Assembly (NCBI GenBank): GCA_021300575.1 | Contig: JAJTDM010000015.1 | Span: 25,737-89,736 of the forward strand | DNA length: 64,000 nucleotides | Reading direction: 5' to 3' | Origin: Rubrivivax sp. | Lineage (GTDB): Bacteria; Pseudomonadota; Gammaproteobacteria; Burkholderiales; Burkholderiaceae_C | Shown here: one piece after another, positions 27,106-36,204 of the stretch | Layout of the letters: each line of letters begins with the position of its first letter | How positions within the stretch are numbered: the first letter of the stretch is position 1 | Notes under the pieces: model-generated | The model's database searches: none | What the model was told of the DNA's origin: nothing | What the model saw: only the letters and a program-made list of their open reading frames with translations | Position numbers and translations under genes: made by a program

Positions 27106-28047
27106 ATGGAGCCTGCGCAGCAGTCCGCCACCGATCACCTGCCACCCTCGCCGCCGCTGCTGGCGAGCTGCACCTCGGCGCTGGCCGCACTCGGCACGCC
27201 AGGGATCTTTGATACGGTGTTCGCGCTGCTGCGTCAGGCCACGCCCATCGATGCCTATTCGGCGCTGCAGTTGTTCACCGACAAGCGCCCGCGCGTCCTG
27301 GCAGGTGACGATGGCGCTCTCCAGGTGGATGACGCGCAAAGAGCGCTCACCTGGGAGGCCTACAGCGCTGGGCCCTACCTCTTCGACCCCATCCACCAGC
27401 ACTTCGTCGCTGGGGCGCCATCGGGCCTGTACCGCCTGGAGGAGATCGCGCCCGCGGGCTTCATCGGCAGCGAGTTCCATCAGCGATTCATCGCCAACCA
27501 CGGGCACGCTGATGAGTTGGACCTGATGGTGGCCACCGCCCAGGGCTGGGCCTTCCTGCTGATGCTGGTGCGCGGGCCGGGGCGGCCCCGCTTCACCCAC
27601 GGCGAGATCCAGGCACTGCAAGCGCTGCTGCCGTTTGTCGAGGAGCTGTTGCGCAAGCACTCGCTGGTGTCGGCCACGGCGCTGGAGCCCGAGCGCGTGA
27701 ACGATCTGGTGCAGCGCAAGATCGACCTCACCACGCAGTGCTTCGGCGCCTCGGTGCTCACGGCGCGCGAGCATGTGGTGCTGCGCTACCTTCTGCTGGG
27801 CTACAGCAGCCAACTGATTGGCGAGCGGCTCGGTATTGCCGAGGGCACGGTGAAGATTCATCGCCGCAACATTCACCATAAGCTGGACATCACCAGCCAG
27901 GCCGAGTTGCTGGCCTTGTTCGTGCAATGCATTCCGCTGGCCGACCCGGACACGGGCGCGGATCCGCTGGTGGTGTTCCAGTCGCGGCCTGCCGCCACCC
28001 GGCTCGCCTTCACGTCGGCGGTACCGGGCGTGCAAGGCGCCACCTGA
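27106..28047 (+). CDS. LuxR-type helix-turn-helix transcriptional regulator
   Basis: I start at the ATG at 27106, since the 70-nt gap after the dehydrogenase stop then leaves room for a promoter (TTGCCC followed by CTAGACTT just upstream). The 313-residue protein has an N-terminal region without a recognised domain (containing GSEFHQRFIANHGHADELDL). Its C-terminal LuxR/FixJ helix-turn-helix includes LTAREHVVLRYLLLGYSSQL and IGERLGIAEGTVKIHRRNIH. No receiver domain or autoinducer domain is evident, so it belongs to the single-sensor LuxR proteins often found beside catabolic genes. It converges on the MFS gene at the end of the long minus-strand operon, so it may serve either neighbouring system. 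Confidence 0.9.
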   Translation: MEPAQQSATDHLPPSPPLLASCTSALAALGTPGIFDTVFALLRQATPIDAYSALQLFTDKRPRVLAGDDGALQVDDAQRALTWEAYSAGPYLFDPIHQHFVAGAPSGLYRLEEIAPAGFIGSEFHQRFIANHGHADELDLMVATAQGWAFLLMLVRGPGRPRFTHGEIQALQALLPFVEELLRKHSLVSATALEPERVNDLVQRKIDLTTQCFGASVLTAREHVVLRYLLLGYSSQLIGERLGIAEGTVKIHRRNIHHKLDITSQAELLALFVQCIPLADPDTGADPLVVFQSRPAATRLAFTSAVPGVQGAT

Positions 28048-28098
28048 TCCGCCGAACGGCTGTTGCATGGCCGGTTGCAGCGCCGGCGACAGGCCCCA

Positions 28099-29472
28099 TC
28101 AGGCCGCGCGGGCCGCCCGAACCGCAGGCACGTACAGGCGGGTCAGCGGCAACAAGAAGAGGATAGATCCGAGTAGCGCCACCGTGGCGCATCCGGCCAT
28201 GGCCCACAGCGGCCCTTCGGGATGACCTTTGAGGCGATCCGACACCGCGCCCACGGCGGCAGGTCCCAGGGCGCCCAGCACGATGTTGACCGTTGCCATG
28301 ATCGACACCAGGCGGGCCCGCAGCCGGGGTGGCGTCAGTTCCTGCGCTGCCGTGGGAAAGAGCAGCGTGCCAGCCATGATGGCGGTCAGGAAGACGCCCA
28401 GGCCGATGAACAGGGTGACGGGCGTGCTGGCCAAAAGCAGGGCGGCGGCCGCGCACGCGCTTGCCACGGCTGACCCAAGCAGGGCCACCGCGGGCAGCCG
28501 CTCGCCTGCCCGCGGCCTACCCCACCGCGAAACACCCTGTGCCAGCACGAAGCCCACCACCGTGGCGGTAAACGTGGCGGTGCCCATCAGGTTGCCGGTG
28601 GTGAGTTGGGTGGCCCCCATCTGACGAATGGCGACCACTGGCGCGAAAGCCATGACGCAGCCGATGCCGAAGCACAGCAGGCCGACGCCGCCGTAAAAGC
28701 ACATGAAAGGCCGCCACTGGCTCCGCAGGTACGGCCAGACCGGTGGGTTGGCGGCCGGCGGTGATGCATCACCTGACCGCGCCTGGGGCGGCCTCGCAGC
28801 AGCAGCCGGCAGCAGGAGGATCAGCGGCACGAACAACAGGCCAGGCAAGGCCATGAAGAGAAACGCCAGGCGCCAGTTTGACAACTCCTGCAACCCTGCA
28901 GGCAACCAGGCACGCGCCGGCTCGGCGGCCACAAGCACCCAGCCGCACACGGCGATCATCAGGCCCGTGCCCAGCCGCGCGCCGACCAGCAACAGCGAGT
29001 TCGCCAACTGTCGCTGGCGCTCCCTGAACAGCTCGGGAACGATCGCGATGGCGATAGGCACCAGGCCGGCCTCACCGGCGCCGACCAGCGCGCTGGCAAT
29101 GAAGAGTTGCTCGAAGCTCTGCGCCAGGCCCGCCAGGGCCAGGCAGCTGCTCCAGACCGCGATCGAGCCGGCCAGGATGTAGCGCTTGTCGTAACGGTCG
29201 GCGAGCCAGCCCAGCGGGTAGCCGGCCACCGCGGTGAACAGGGCCACGCTGAGGCCCTGCACCAAGCCCACTTGGAGGTCGGTCAGACCGAGGTCCTTCT
29301 TCAGCGGCTCCACGACCAGGCTGAACAGCGGCCGGTCGACGATGGTGTAGAGGATCAGGACCAGCAGGAGCAGCAGGACCACCCAAGACGAACGGGGCGC
29401 CGGCGAATCCGAAGACGTCGCCTGCATGCCTGCGGGGGGTACTTGTGCTGACGGTAGACCAGTGTCGTTCAT
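28099..29472 (-). CDS. Major facilitator superfamily transporter
   Basis: A 457-residue carrier with about twelve hydrophobic segments, a Pro-rich cytoplasmic N-terminus and the loop 2-3 motif GYPLGWLADRYDKRYIL. The conserved segment GEAGLVPIAIAIVPELFRER matches the spinster/hexuronate-type group (NEIVPELF-like). The second-half signature is degenerate (SRWGRPRAGERL). It is the last gene of the eight-gene minus-strand cluster, overlapping the oxidase gene as ATGA, so it likely moves the substrate or a product of that pathway through the inner membrane. Substrate unknown. Confidence 0.88.
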   Translation of the reverse strand: MNDTGLPSAQVPPAGMQATSSDSPAPRSSWVVLLLLLVLILYTIVDRPLFSLVVEPLKKDLGLTDLQVGLVQGLSVALFTAVAGYPLGWLADRYDKRYILAGSIAVWSSCLALAGLAQSFEQLFIASALVGAGEAGLVPIAIAIVPELFRERQRQLANSLLLVGARLGTGLMIAVCGWVLVAAEPARAWLPAGLQELSNWRLAFLFMALPGLLFVPLILLLPAAAARPPQARSGDASPPAANPPVWPYLRSQWRPFMCFYGGVGLLCFGIGCVMAFAPVVAIRQMGATQLTTGNLMGTATFTATVVGFVLAQGVSRWGRPRAGERLPAVALLGSAVASACAAAALLLASTPVTLFIGLGVFLTAIMAGTLLFPTAAQELTPPRLRARLVSIMATVNIVLGALGPAAVGAVSDRLKGHPEGPLWAMAGCATVALLGSILFLLPLTRLYVPAVRAARAA

Positions 29473-30614
29473 GCGCTTGCTCGAAGAGGCTCAGGGCCAG
29501 GTGTGAGGCGCCCGGGCGAGAGGGCAGTCGCGTCGACCCGTGCGATGCCCAGTGCCTCAGGCGGTGCAGTGCCAAGCACGATGGAGGCCGCCAGCTGCGC
29601 CATCGCCGGCGCCGTCTGGAGGCCGTATCCACCATGCCCGGCCAGCCACAGGAAGCCTTCGCCGTCCCGTGCCCAGCCCACCACGGGCACGCGATCGGGG
29701 GCGAAGGTACGCAGGCCGGCCCAGGTGGAAATCACCCGATCCACAGGCAGGTCGGCGATCTGCTGCACGCGGTCGACGGCGGTGGCCACATCCTCGTCAT
29801 CGGCCCAGGCGTCGCACGGTGGCGAGTCGGTCTCCTCGGCCAGCGACAGCATCAGTGCGCCGGCGTCAGGCTTGAAGTAGCGGGTCTCGCCCAGGTCGAT
29901 CACGGCCGGCCAGCCCTGCACGTCATGGCCAGTCGGTGCAGGCACGGTGAGCGCAGTGCGGCGTTTGGGCTGCAGGCCCAGCGGGCGCAGGCCCGCCCGC
30001 GTGGCGAGCGTGTCGGCCCATGCGCCGGCGGCGTTCACGACCGTGACGGCCTGCTCGGTCACGCCGCTCGCCGTGACTTGCCAGACATCGCCCACGCGCT
30101 CCAGCGCGGTGACCTTGGCGTTCAAGCGGAACTCCGCGCCGGCCGCGCGGGCGCGCCGGCGGTACCACTGCAGCAGGCCGTCAGCGTCCAAAGCCCACAC
30201 GTCGGGTTCCCAGCCTGCACGCACGATGGCCTCGCGCCGCAGGATGGGCACCCGCTGAAGCGCCTCGTCCAACGTCACTTCGTGCATCCGGCCCTGGCGG
30301 TCCGGGTCCTCCAAGCTGGCTTGGAGCACCCCTTCCTGCCCTGGCAGCTCGAGCATCAGCGAGCCCTTGCGGTGGGCCAGGAGGTGGCCTTCTACCTCAA
30401 TCTCCAGCAGCGTGGGCAAGCTGGCCTGCGTCAGCGCGCGCAGCGGCGGGGCCCCGTAGTTCGGCACCACGATAGCTGCCGAGCGGCCGGTGGCGTGGTA
30501 ACCCAGGGCAGACTCCTGCTCCAGCACCAGAGTGCGGCCATATGGCGCCAATTCAGCCGCCACCGACACCCCTGCGATACCGCCTCCGATGACCAGGAAG
30601 TCCCAGGTTGCCAT
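29469..30614 (-). CDS. DAO-family FAD oxidoreductase resembling D-arginine dehydrogenase (DauA)
   Basis: A 381-residue flavoprotein. The FAD motif is VIGGGIAGVS near residue 8. Several blocks match what I recall of Pseudomonas DauA: GYHATGRSAA, VVNAAGAWADTLA, LGLQPKRRTAL, YFKPDAGALMLSLAEE, TWAGLRTFAPDRVPVVGW and GGYGLQTAPAMAQ, with ALSPGRL at the end. DauA oxidises a broad range of D-amino acids, best D-Arg and D-Lys, to imino acids. The Arg residues of the PKRR and GLR blocks, expected to hold the substrate carboxylate, are present. The position after GRSAA (His in DauA by my recollection) is Ile here, and the acidic residue near position 87 appears lost, so basic D-amino acids may not be the substrate. 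It lies between a Bug protein and an MFS gene in the MlrB/MlrC-like cluster. Confidence 0.87.
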   Translation of the reverse strand: MATWDFLVIGGGIAGVSVAAELAPYGRTLVLEQESALGYHATGRSAAIVVPNYGAPPLRALTQASLPTLLEIEVEGHLLAHRKGSLMLELPGQEGVLQASLEDPDRQGRMHEVTLDEALQRVPILRREAIVRAGWEPDVWALDADGLLQWYRRRARAAGAEFRLNAKVTALERVGDVWQVTASGVTEQAVTVVNAAGAWADTLATRAGLRPLGLQPKRRTALTVPAPTGHDVQGWPAVIDLGETRYFKPDAGALMLSLAEETDSPPCDAWADDEDVATAVDRVQQIADLPVDRVISTWAGLRTFAPDRVPVVGWARDGEGFLWLAGHGGYGLQTAPAMAQLAASIVLGTAPPEALGIARVDATALSPGRLTPGPEPLRASA

Positions 30615-30630
30615 GCTGTGCCCTCTGCGC

Positions 30631-31626
30631 TCAGTCCGCCTTGAAGCCGATGTTCTTCACCACCGCCTCCCAACGCCTGCTGTAGGCGCGCAGCGTGCTC
30701 GTCAGTTCTTCTGGTGTGCCGGTTGCGGCCTGTGCCGCAGAGCTGTCGATCAATTCCTTGACCGCAGGATGGGCCATGCCCTGTCGGATGCCTGCGTTGA
30801 GTGCCTGGATCTGCGCGGCCGGTGTCCTGGCAGGTACATAGAAGGCAAAGTAGTCTTCGAACTCGAGCTCCTTGAGACCCTGCTCGCCGAAGGTGGCGAT
30901 CTGTGGCGTGAACGGGTTGCGCCTGCCGCCAGAGGTGCCGAGAACGCGAATCTTGCCCTCGGGGATGTGCCTCACGAACTCGCTCACCGTGCTCACCATG
31001 GCGGGCAGCGTGCCACTGATCAAGTCGGGAATGGCAGCTACCGTTCCCCGGTAGGGGACGTGCTGAAGTTCAACCTTCGACAGGCGAGTCAGTTCAGCGA
31101 TCGTGAAATGCAGCGGCGACCCTGGCGCGGGGGAACCCACATTGGCGCGCGAGGGGTTGGCTTTGGCCCAGGCGAGGAACTCAGGCACCGACTTGACCGA
31201 CTCCGGAACCGCAGTCCCCACCGCGAGGGCGACATCAAACCTCGTGCCCAGCGTCACGGGGGCAAAGTCCGTGTCCACGTTGTAGGGCAACGAGCGGAAC
31301 GTGTGGGGAAAGACACCCACCGCGGCCAGTGGAGTGAACAGGATGGTCGAGCCATCGGAGGGTGCCGTCTTCAGCGCAGTCGCCGCGATCTGGCCGCCAG
31401 CGCCGGTCCGGTTCTCCACGATCACCTGCTTGGCGTAGGTCGGCGCCAGCCGTTGGGCCAGGGCGCGGGCCAGGGCATCGGCCGCGGAGCCTGCGGGAAA
31501 ACCGAGAAGGATTCGCGCCACTTCCAGGGGCTGGGCCTGTGCACGGGTCGGCGGGGTGGTCAGCGCCAACGCGCCAGCAGCGGAGATCGAAGACAGGCAA
31601 AAGACTCGCCGGTTCAGCTGGTTCAT
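30631..31626 (-). CDS. Bug/TctC-type periplasmic binding protein (solitary), copy 1
   Basis: The 331-residue protein has a ribosome site AAGGAG before the ATG at 31626 and a signal peptide (LNRRVFCLSSISAAGALALT, cleavage after RAQA). Family marks: ILLGFPAGSAADALARALAQ, VIVENRTGAGGQIAATALK, and the middle VGSPAPGSPLHFTIAEL. Bug proteins bind carboxylates or amides in the periplasm; most are solitary in Burkholderiales, and no TctA or TctB membrane gene is nearby. It follows the M81 metallopeptidase by 33 nt and precedes the oxidase by 16 nt. It may deliver ligand to an unlinked TctAB or act as a sensor. Confidence 0.92.
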   Translation of the reverse strand: MNQLNRRVFCLSSISAAGALALTTPPTRAQAQPLEVARILLGFPAGSAADALARALAQRLAPTYAKQVIVENRTGAGGQIAATALKTAPSDGSTILFTPLAAVGVFPHTFRSLPYNVDTDFAPVTLGTRFDVALAVGTAVPESVKSVPEFLAWAKANPSRANVGSPAPGSPLHFTIAELTRLSKVELQHVPYRGTVAAIPDLISGTLPAMVSTVSEFVRHIPEGKIRVLGTSGGRRNPFTPQIATFGEQGLKELEFEDYFAFYVPARTPAAQIQALNAGIRQGMAHPAVKELIDSSAAQAATGTPEELTSTLRAYSRRWEAVVKNIGFKAD

Positions 31627-31659
31627 AGGTTCTCCTTGGGGTCGGGTTGGTGAAGGAAG

Positions 31660-33171
31660 TCAAGTGGTACCAGGTCTGTCACCAGAAGACACCGGGTCGT
31701 GGTGTCTGTCCGTGACTGAGCCGTCCACAGGGCTACCCCATGGGTCGTCCACCCGGGGCCAGTAGGTCAACGAACGGTGGCGATAGTCGAAGTGCTCGAA
31801 GTCGTTGCGCAAAAGGCCTGGCGTGTCCACGTACAGCACCTGCTGCGCCAGCGGCGCGAAGGCAGCGTGGAAGTGCTGCGTGGACTTCACGACGATGGCG
31901 CGCTTGGCCGCCAGGTCGATGCCCAGGCCGGTGAACAGATCGGTGCCCACGGCCTGCTGCCGCACCGAGGTGAGCACCAGGTCGATGCCGTCAGCCGTCT
32001 GCAGCCACACCGACGGGCCGCAGCTGAATCGGGTGACCTGCGGCCAGGTCTGGAAGTGGTCTTCCAGAAAGGCTCGGACGGTGACGTCCAGGTCCACCGG
32101 CGGCCCCGAGGTCGGGCCGCACTTGCCGCCGACCCGCAGCCTGAGCGTGCTGCCGACGCCCGCCTCGCGGCAAATCTGGATGGCGCCCAGGTCCCAGATC
32201 GGACCTAGGGCGACGTGGCCGATCCCGCTTTCGAGCAGGGCTGAGAGGAAGAAGGTGCTGTCGGCGCTGGCACCGCCCCCCGCGTTGTCGGCCACATCGG
32301 CCAGCACGAGGGGCTTGCCCTGTGGTGCCGACTGCAGCTGGTCCAGGGCTTGCGCCAGGCCCAGCGGCATGCTGCGGGTCTCGGTGCGCATGTCCCACAG
32401 TTCGCGGGCCAGCTCGTCGGCGAGGGCCTGGGCGCGCGGCAGGTCGTCGTTCGTCACCACCCACACCTTGGCGCCTGCTTCCGGCACGTCGCCGAAGGGA
32501 AAGCCGTGGCCAAAGCTCACGCTCAGCACGCTGCCCTGCCCCTCCAACGCCTTCATGCGGCGCACGAAACCGACCATCGGCTCGCGCGTGGTGTGCCACA
32601 AGCCCACCATGCGGCAGTCAGCCACAGCGGTCACCGGGCGGATGCGGCCGGCGGCGGTGTCCAGTGTCAGCCGCCAGACTTCGGCCAGGCGGTCCAGCAC
32701 ATCGGTGTGCGGGTACTCCTTGAAGGCGACAAGGACGTCGGCGCAGCGCTGCATGCGCTCGGTGAAGTGGCAGTGCAGGTCGAGCTCGACGCCGACGGCG
32801 ACTTTCGGGCCGACGATGGCGCGCACACACTCCAGCAGGTCGCCTTCGCAATCGTCATAGCCCTCGGCCACCATGGCACCGTGCAGGGGCAGCAGCACGG
32901 CATCCACTGGCATCGCGGCGCTGAGCTCGGCCAGCAATTCGTCGCGCAAGGCCTCCCAGGCGCTGCGCACCGTTCGGCCGGCGGGAATGGCTGACATCAC
33001 GGGGCCGACCACCAGCGTGTGACCTCCACCGGCCGCCCAGCTCTCAAGTGAGGGACGCATGCCGGCGAAGAAGGGGTCGCACCCGCGGTTGACCTCGAAG
33101 GCGGCTTTACCCGTGGGAAAGGCCGAAAAGGTGTTGGTCTCCGTGAAGATGCCGGCGATGAAGACCTTCAT
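31660..33171 (-). CDS. M81 family (MlrC-like) zinc metallopeptidase, copy 1
   Basis: I start at the ATG at 33171, with GGAG in the end of the previous gene as ribosome site and TAG five bases upstream; this gives 503 residues, matching MlrC (about 510-530). Likely metal and active-site residues: FTETNTF near residue 11, LLPLHGAM with His97, VELDLHCHF with Asp131 and His133, and EYPHTDVLD with His155 and Asp157. The MlrC C-terminal domain begins near residue 300 (LADVADNAGGGASADSTFFL). MlrC of sphingomonads cleaves the linear tetrapeptide from microcystin at the Adda-Glu bond; most homologues are uncharacterised peptidases. The adjacent upstream gene is MlrB-like, so a functional pair is likely. 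No MlrA gene is in the window. Confidence 0.9.
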   Translation of the reverse strand: MKVFIAGIFTETNTFSAFPTGKAAFEVNRGCDPFFAGMRPSLESWAAGGGHTLVVGPVMSAIPAGRTVRSAWEALRDELLAELSAAMPVDAVLLPLHGAMVAEGYDDCEGDLLECVRAIVGPKVAVGVELDLHCHFTERMQRCADVLVAFKEYPHTDVLDRLAEVWRLTLDTAAGRIRPVTAVADCRMVGLWHTTREPMVGFVRRMKALEGQGSVLSVSFGHGFPFGDVPEAGAKVWVVTNDDLPRAQALADELARELWDMRTETRSMPLGLAQALDQLQSAPQGKPLVLADVADNAGGGASADSTFFLSALLESGIGHVALGPIWDLGAIQICREAGVGSTLRLRVGGKCGPTSGPPVDLDVTVRAFLEDHFQTWPQVTRFSCGPSVWLQTADGIDLVLTSVRQQAVGTDLFTGLGIDLAAKRAIVVKSTQHFHAAFAPLAQQVLYVDTPGLLRNDFEHFDYRHRSLTYWPRVDDPWGSPVDGSVTDRHHDPVSSGDRPGTT

Positions 33172-33175
33172 GACC

Positions 33176-34867
33176 CTACTCCATTGAAGCTTCGGTGGCG
33201 CGCACAAAGGCCAGGTGGCGAGTGCGCAGGCCGTTCAGAAAGAAGCGAGTGGCGCAAGGCCCGCTATCGTCATCACGGCTCAACACCATGCGAAGCATGG
33301 GCAGGCCCGGTTCGCCAACACCGAAGATGCCTTGGTCCAAAGGGGTGAGAGGGAGCACGCGCTGTGCGCTGTATTCGCCGCGCAGTCGCAGCACCAACGC
33401 ATCGCCCTCGACGGCAATCTCCGCCGTGGCAGCCAGGTCGGGGCACACCCAGTGGCCGAGCAAGGCCGCGCCCGCCACCAGCGCAGGCGCCGGGGATGCG
33501 GGCAGGCGCATCAACTGCTCAGCGTGGCCGGCGTCGCGGATCTCCAAACTCGCCGGTGCCTGGCCGTCGGACTGCGGCGCCAGGTCGGCAACGCGCAGGC
33601 AGAGGTGGCTGTGGGCGCCGGTATCGAAGCCCAGGTGCAGTTCGCCGCCCAACACGCGCAGCGGCTGCAGCGGCGGGTTGTCCATAACGGACAGGCCCAG
33701 CCAGTTGCCCGCAGCGCCGAAGCCGATCATCAGGCCCGAGCGGCCGCGGTAGCGCGCACCCACCAAGTGCTGAAAGCGCGCGATCTCGGCTTTCGGCTCT
33801 TCAGGGCCGAGTTGGTCGGCCAGCAGCAGATCAACAATCTTGGGCGTCAGGTCGCGCATGGCCACGGGCAGGCCGTTGGTCATCATCACGATGTCCAGCT
33901 GGTGTGCCGGCACGGTGAGCATGTCGCTGTTGCCGCCGGCCACGCCGCCCGCGTGGTGGATCACCTCCACCCCTCGGTAGCCGTGCCGCATCAGGCCCAT
34001 GGTGTAGGGCGATCGGTGTCCGTTGGCCAGCACGCTGGGCGCCAGCATCTGCGCCCAGATGGCCTCGCTCCCCACGCGCCTGGGGTCTCGCAGGTGGGCC
34101 AGCCAGCGCAGCATGTCGTCGACGGTGGAGACGAGGTTGCCTTCGCCACGGATCTCCTCGGTCCAGCACAGCGCGTGCCGCCAGCCACCGCCCAGGCCGG
34201 GAAAGTGGTTCGACGCCCGCTCGGGCGTCACCGTGTGGTCGCTGGGCACGCCTTCGGTGTCGCCCATGTCCAGGGGTTTGAACACACGCTCCTTCAGGAA
34301 GGCTTCCAGCGGCATGCCGGCCGCGCGGTCGACGGCCATCGACAGCAGGTGGTAGCCGCCGTTGCTGTAGATCTGCCCCGTGCCCGGGGCGAAGTTGACG
34401 CCCTGCTGGCGTGACGAGGCTGCCGGCATCCAGCCCGTGGGCATCAGCGCCATGCCATTGCCAAGCACGCCGAGGTCGAGCGCGCAGCGCCAACCGCTGG
34501 TGTGGTGCATGAACTGGCGCAGCGTGGGCATACCCTGCAAGGTGGGCAAGGCCAGGTCGGGCAAAGCGGCGCTGGCTGGCGCGTCGAGGTCGAGTTGGCC
34601 TTCCTCGGCCAGCAGCAGCGCAGCCAGGCAGGTGAAGTGCTTGCTGGTGGAGCCAATGCGCATACGCGTGCGCGGCGTGTTGGCCACGCCGTGTTGCACG
34701 CTGGCCATGCCGAAGGCCTTGCGGTACACCGTGTGGCCGCCCAACGCGATGCCGACCACACAGCCAGGGGCGTCGGTGCGGCGGTGGGGCGCGAAGAGTA
34801 CGTCGAGTTGGGCCAGGCGCGCTTCGAGGCTCCCGACCGGCGCGGCGGCACCGGTGGTGATGCTCAT
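33176..34867 (-). CDS. Serine hydrolase of the S12/beta-lactamase family (MlrB-like or D-aminopeptidase-like)
   Basis: A 563-residue protein. The penicillin-binding fold marks are Ser73-Thr-Ser-Lys76 (SxxK), Tyr167-Ser-Asn169 (YxN), and HHAGGVAGGNS about residue 310 in place of the KTG box (HxG type). About 200 residues follow in beta-rich C-terminal domains, the layout of D-aminopeptidase (DAP) and of MlrB-type peptidases rather than of AmpC. No signal peptide is seen, so a cytoplasmic site is likely, unlike a beta-lactamase. It ends 4 nt before the M81 gene, suggesting the two enzymes act in turn on one peptide. Alternative roles are esterase or D-stereospecific amidase. Confidence 0.88.
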   Translation of the reverse strand: MSITTGAAAPVGSLEARLAQLDVLFAPHRRTDAPGCVVGIALGGHTVYRKAFGMASVQHGVANTPRTRMRIGSTSKHFTCLAALLLAEEGQLDLDAPASAALPDLALPTLQGMPTLRQFMHHTSGWRCALDLGVLGNGMALMPTGWMPAASSRQQGVNFAPGTGQIYSNGGYHLLSMAVDRAAGMPLEAFLKERVFKPLDMGDTEGVPSDHTVTPERASNHFPGLGGGWRHALCWTEEIRGEGNLVSTVDDMLRWLAHLRDPRRVGSEAIWAQMLAPSVLANGHRSPYTMGLMRHGYRGVEVIHHAGGVAGGNSDMLTVPAHQLDIVMMTNGLPVAMRDLTPKIVDLLLADQLGPEEPKAEIARFQHLVGARYRGRSGLMIGFGAAGNWLGLSVMDNPPLQPLRVLGGELHLGFDTGAHSHLCLRVADLAPQSDGQAPASLEIRDAGHAEQLMRLPASPAPALVAGAALLGHWVCPDLAATAEIAVEGDALVLRLRGEYSAQRVLPLTPLDQGIFGVGEPGLPMLRMVLSRDDDSGPCATRFFLNGLRTRHLAFVRATEASME

Positions 34868-34880
34868 GTTGTGGTGGACT

Positions 34881-35804
34881 TCAAGCGGCCACAGGTGTCA
34901 GCCAGTGCCGGTAACCGGCGTTGCGACCGTTGACGATGTCGTAGAAGGCCGCCTGGATGCGGTCAGTGATGGGCCCGCGCATGCCGCTGCCGATGGACAC
35001 ACGGTCCAACTCACGGATCGGGGTCACCTCGGCCGCCGTGCCGGTGAAAAAGGCCTCGTCGGCAATGTAGACCTCGTCCCGGGTGATGCGCTTTTCCATC
35101 AGCTTCAGACCCAGGTCCTCGCAGATGGTGAAGATCGTGTGGCGGGTGATGCCGTTGAGCGCGCCGGCGGAGAGATCTGGCGTGGCGACGACCCCGTTGC
35201 GGACGATGAACACGTTCTCGCCGGCCCCTTCCGAGACGAAACCCGAGGCATCGAGCAGCAGCGCCTCGTCATACCCGTCAACCTTGGCCTCGCGGTGGGC
35301 CAGGATAGAGTTGGTGTAGTTGCTCACCGCCTTGGCCTGCGTCATGGTGATGTTGACGTGGTGACGGGTGTAGCTGCTGGTCTTGACGCGAATCCCGCGC
35401 TGGATGGCCTCATCCCCCAGGTAGGCGCCCAGATCCCAGGCGGCGACCATCACGTGGGTGAGGACCCCCTCGGCAGCCATGCCCTGGGCCTCCGATCCCA
35501 GCCAGATCAGGGGCCGCAGGTAGGCCTGGCGCAGTCCGTTGGCGCGCACCACTTCGCACTGCGCGGCCATCAACTCGTCGCGGGCAAAGGGCATGTCCAT
35601 CCGCAGGATCTTGGCGCTGTTGAACAGCCGCTCGGTGTGGTCGCGCAGGCGAAAGATTGCCGTACCCTGCGCCGTGTCGTACGCACGCACCCCCTCGAAG
35701 GCACCACAACCGTAGTGCAGCGTATGGGTCAGCACGTGGACCTTGGCGTCGCGCCAGTCCACGAGCTCGCCGTCCATCCAGATCTTGCCGTCACGGTCGT
35801 GCAT
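34881..35804 (-). CDS. ilvE: Branched-chain amino acid aminotransferase family (class IV PLP enzyme)
   Basis: A 307-residue class IV aminotransferase. I start at the ATG at 35804 (MHDRDGKIWMDGELVDW), as typical IlvE proteins do; a TTG three codons earlier is possible. Landmarks: LTHTLHYGCGAFEGVRAY, then the PLP lysine region VSNYTNSILAHREAKVDGYDE, and the phosphate loop SEGAGENVFIVRNG. IlvE transaminates Leu, Ile and Val, but D-amino acid aminotransferases share the fold. Here it lies inside a catabolic operon between a small unknown gene and an S12 hydrolase, away from biosynthetic genes, so a catabolic role on amino acids released by the hydrolases is more likely. No strong ribosome site precedes the start. 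Confidence 0.9.
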   Translation of the reverse strand: MHDRDGKIWMDGELVDWRDAKVHVLTHTLHYGCGAFEGVRAYDTAQGTAIFRLRDHTERLFNSAKILRMDMPFARDELMAAQCEVVRANGLRQAYLRPLIWLGSEAQGMAAEGVLTHVMVAAWDLGAYLGDEAIQRGIRVKTSSYTRHHVNITMTQAKAVSNYTNSILAHREAKVDGYDEALLLDASGFVSEGAGENVFIVRNGVVATPDLSAGALNGITRHTIFTICEDLGLKLMEKRITRDEVYIADEAFFTGTAAEVTPIRELDRVSIGSGMRGPITDRIQAAFYDIVNGRNAGYRHWLTPVAA

Positions 35805-36204
35805 GGGGGTCAAGATGGGTTACTGTCCTCAGTGATTGATGAAGGCACGGCTGCGAGCGGGCCTCGATGGATGGGCCGTCTGGGCCCGCAAGACCTGTGT
35901 CAATGGCCGCCTCGATCGCTGACCGAAGCGCGCGTCGCCGATTGGCCCAGATCCCTCTGCCACGAGCGGCGTCCATCCGTCTGCACAGTTCATCGGCACC
36001 CATGCCCACCATGGCGTGGATGGACCCGATGCTCATCGCTTCGAGCCCTGCAAGCACGCCTTCAGCGATGCCGCGCTGGCGCAGGAGGAAGGCGCGCTCG
36101 CGGTCATCGAATCGCGCAGCGGCCAGCGCAGGGACCGCGTCTCGCGTGGGACCTGAGGCCGCGGACGACGGGGCCGGCACGGACGGCACACCACCAGAGC
36201 TCAA
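35791..36204 (-). CDS. Small uncharacterised protein with a possible helix-hairpin-helix segment
   Basis: An open frame of 137 codons that starts with TTG overlapping the TonB receptor stop (TTGA) and ends 14 nt inside the following aminotransferase gene. The flanking genes leave 396 nt here, unusual spacing in an otherwise tight operon, which argues for a real gene. The N-terminal 25 residues are Pro/Ser/Ala-rich and probably disordered. The middle (FDDRERAFLLRQRGIAEGVL) is helical, and LEAMSIGSIHAMVGMGADEL looks like a helix-hairpin-helix. The C-terminal part is basic (GIWANRRRALRSA). I do not recognise the family. No signal peptide. It could also be a non-coding remnant. Confidence 0.5.
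   Translation of the reverse strand: MSSGGVPSVPAPSSAASGPTRDAVPALAAARFDDRERAFLLRQRGIAEGVLAGLEAMSIGSIHAMVGMGADELCRRMDAARGRGIWANRRRALRSAIEAAIDTGLAGPDGPSIEARSQPCLHQSLRTVTHLDPHARP

Noticed and set aside
31660..34867. A complete microcystin-degrading mlr cluster
   Set aside because: MlrB-like and MlrC-like genes are present, but there is no CPBP-type MlrA protease gene in the window and the adjacent MFS is not diagnostic of MlrD; calling it mlr would overstate the evidence.
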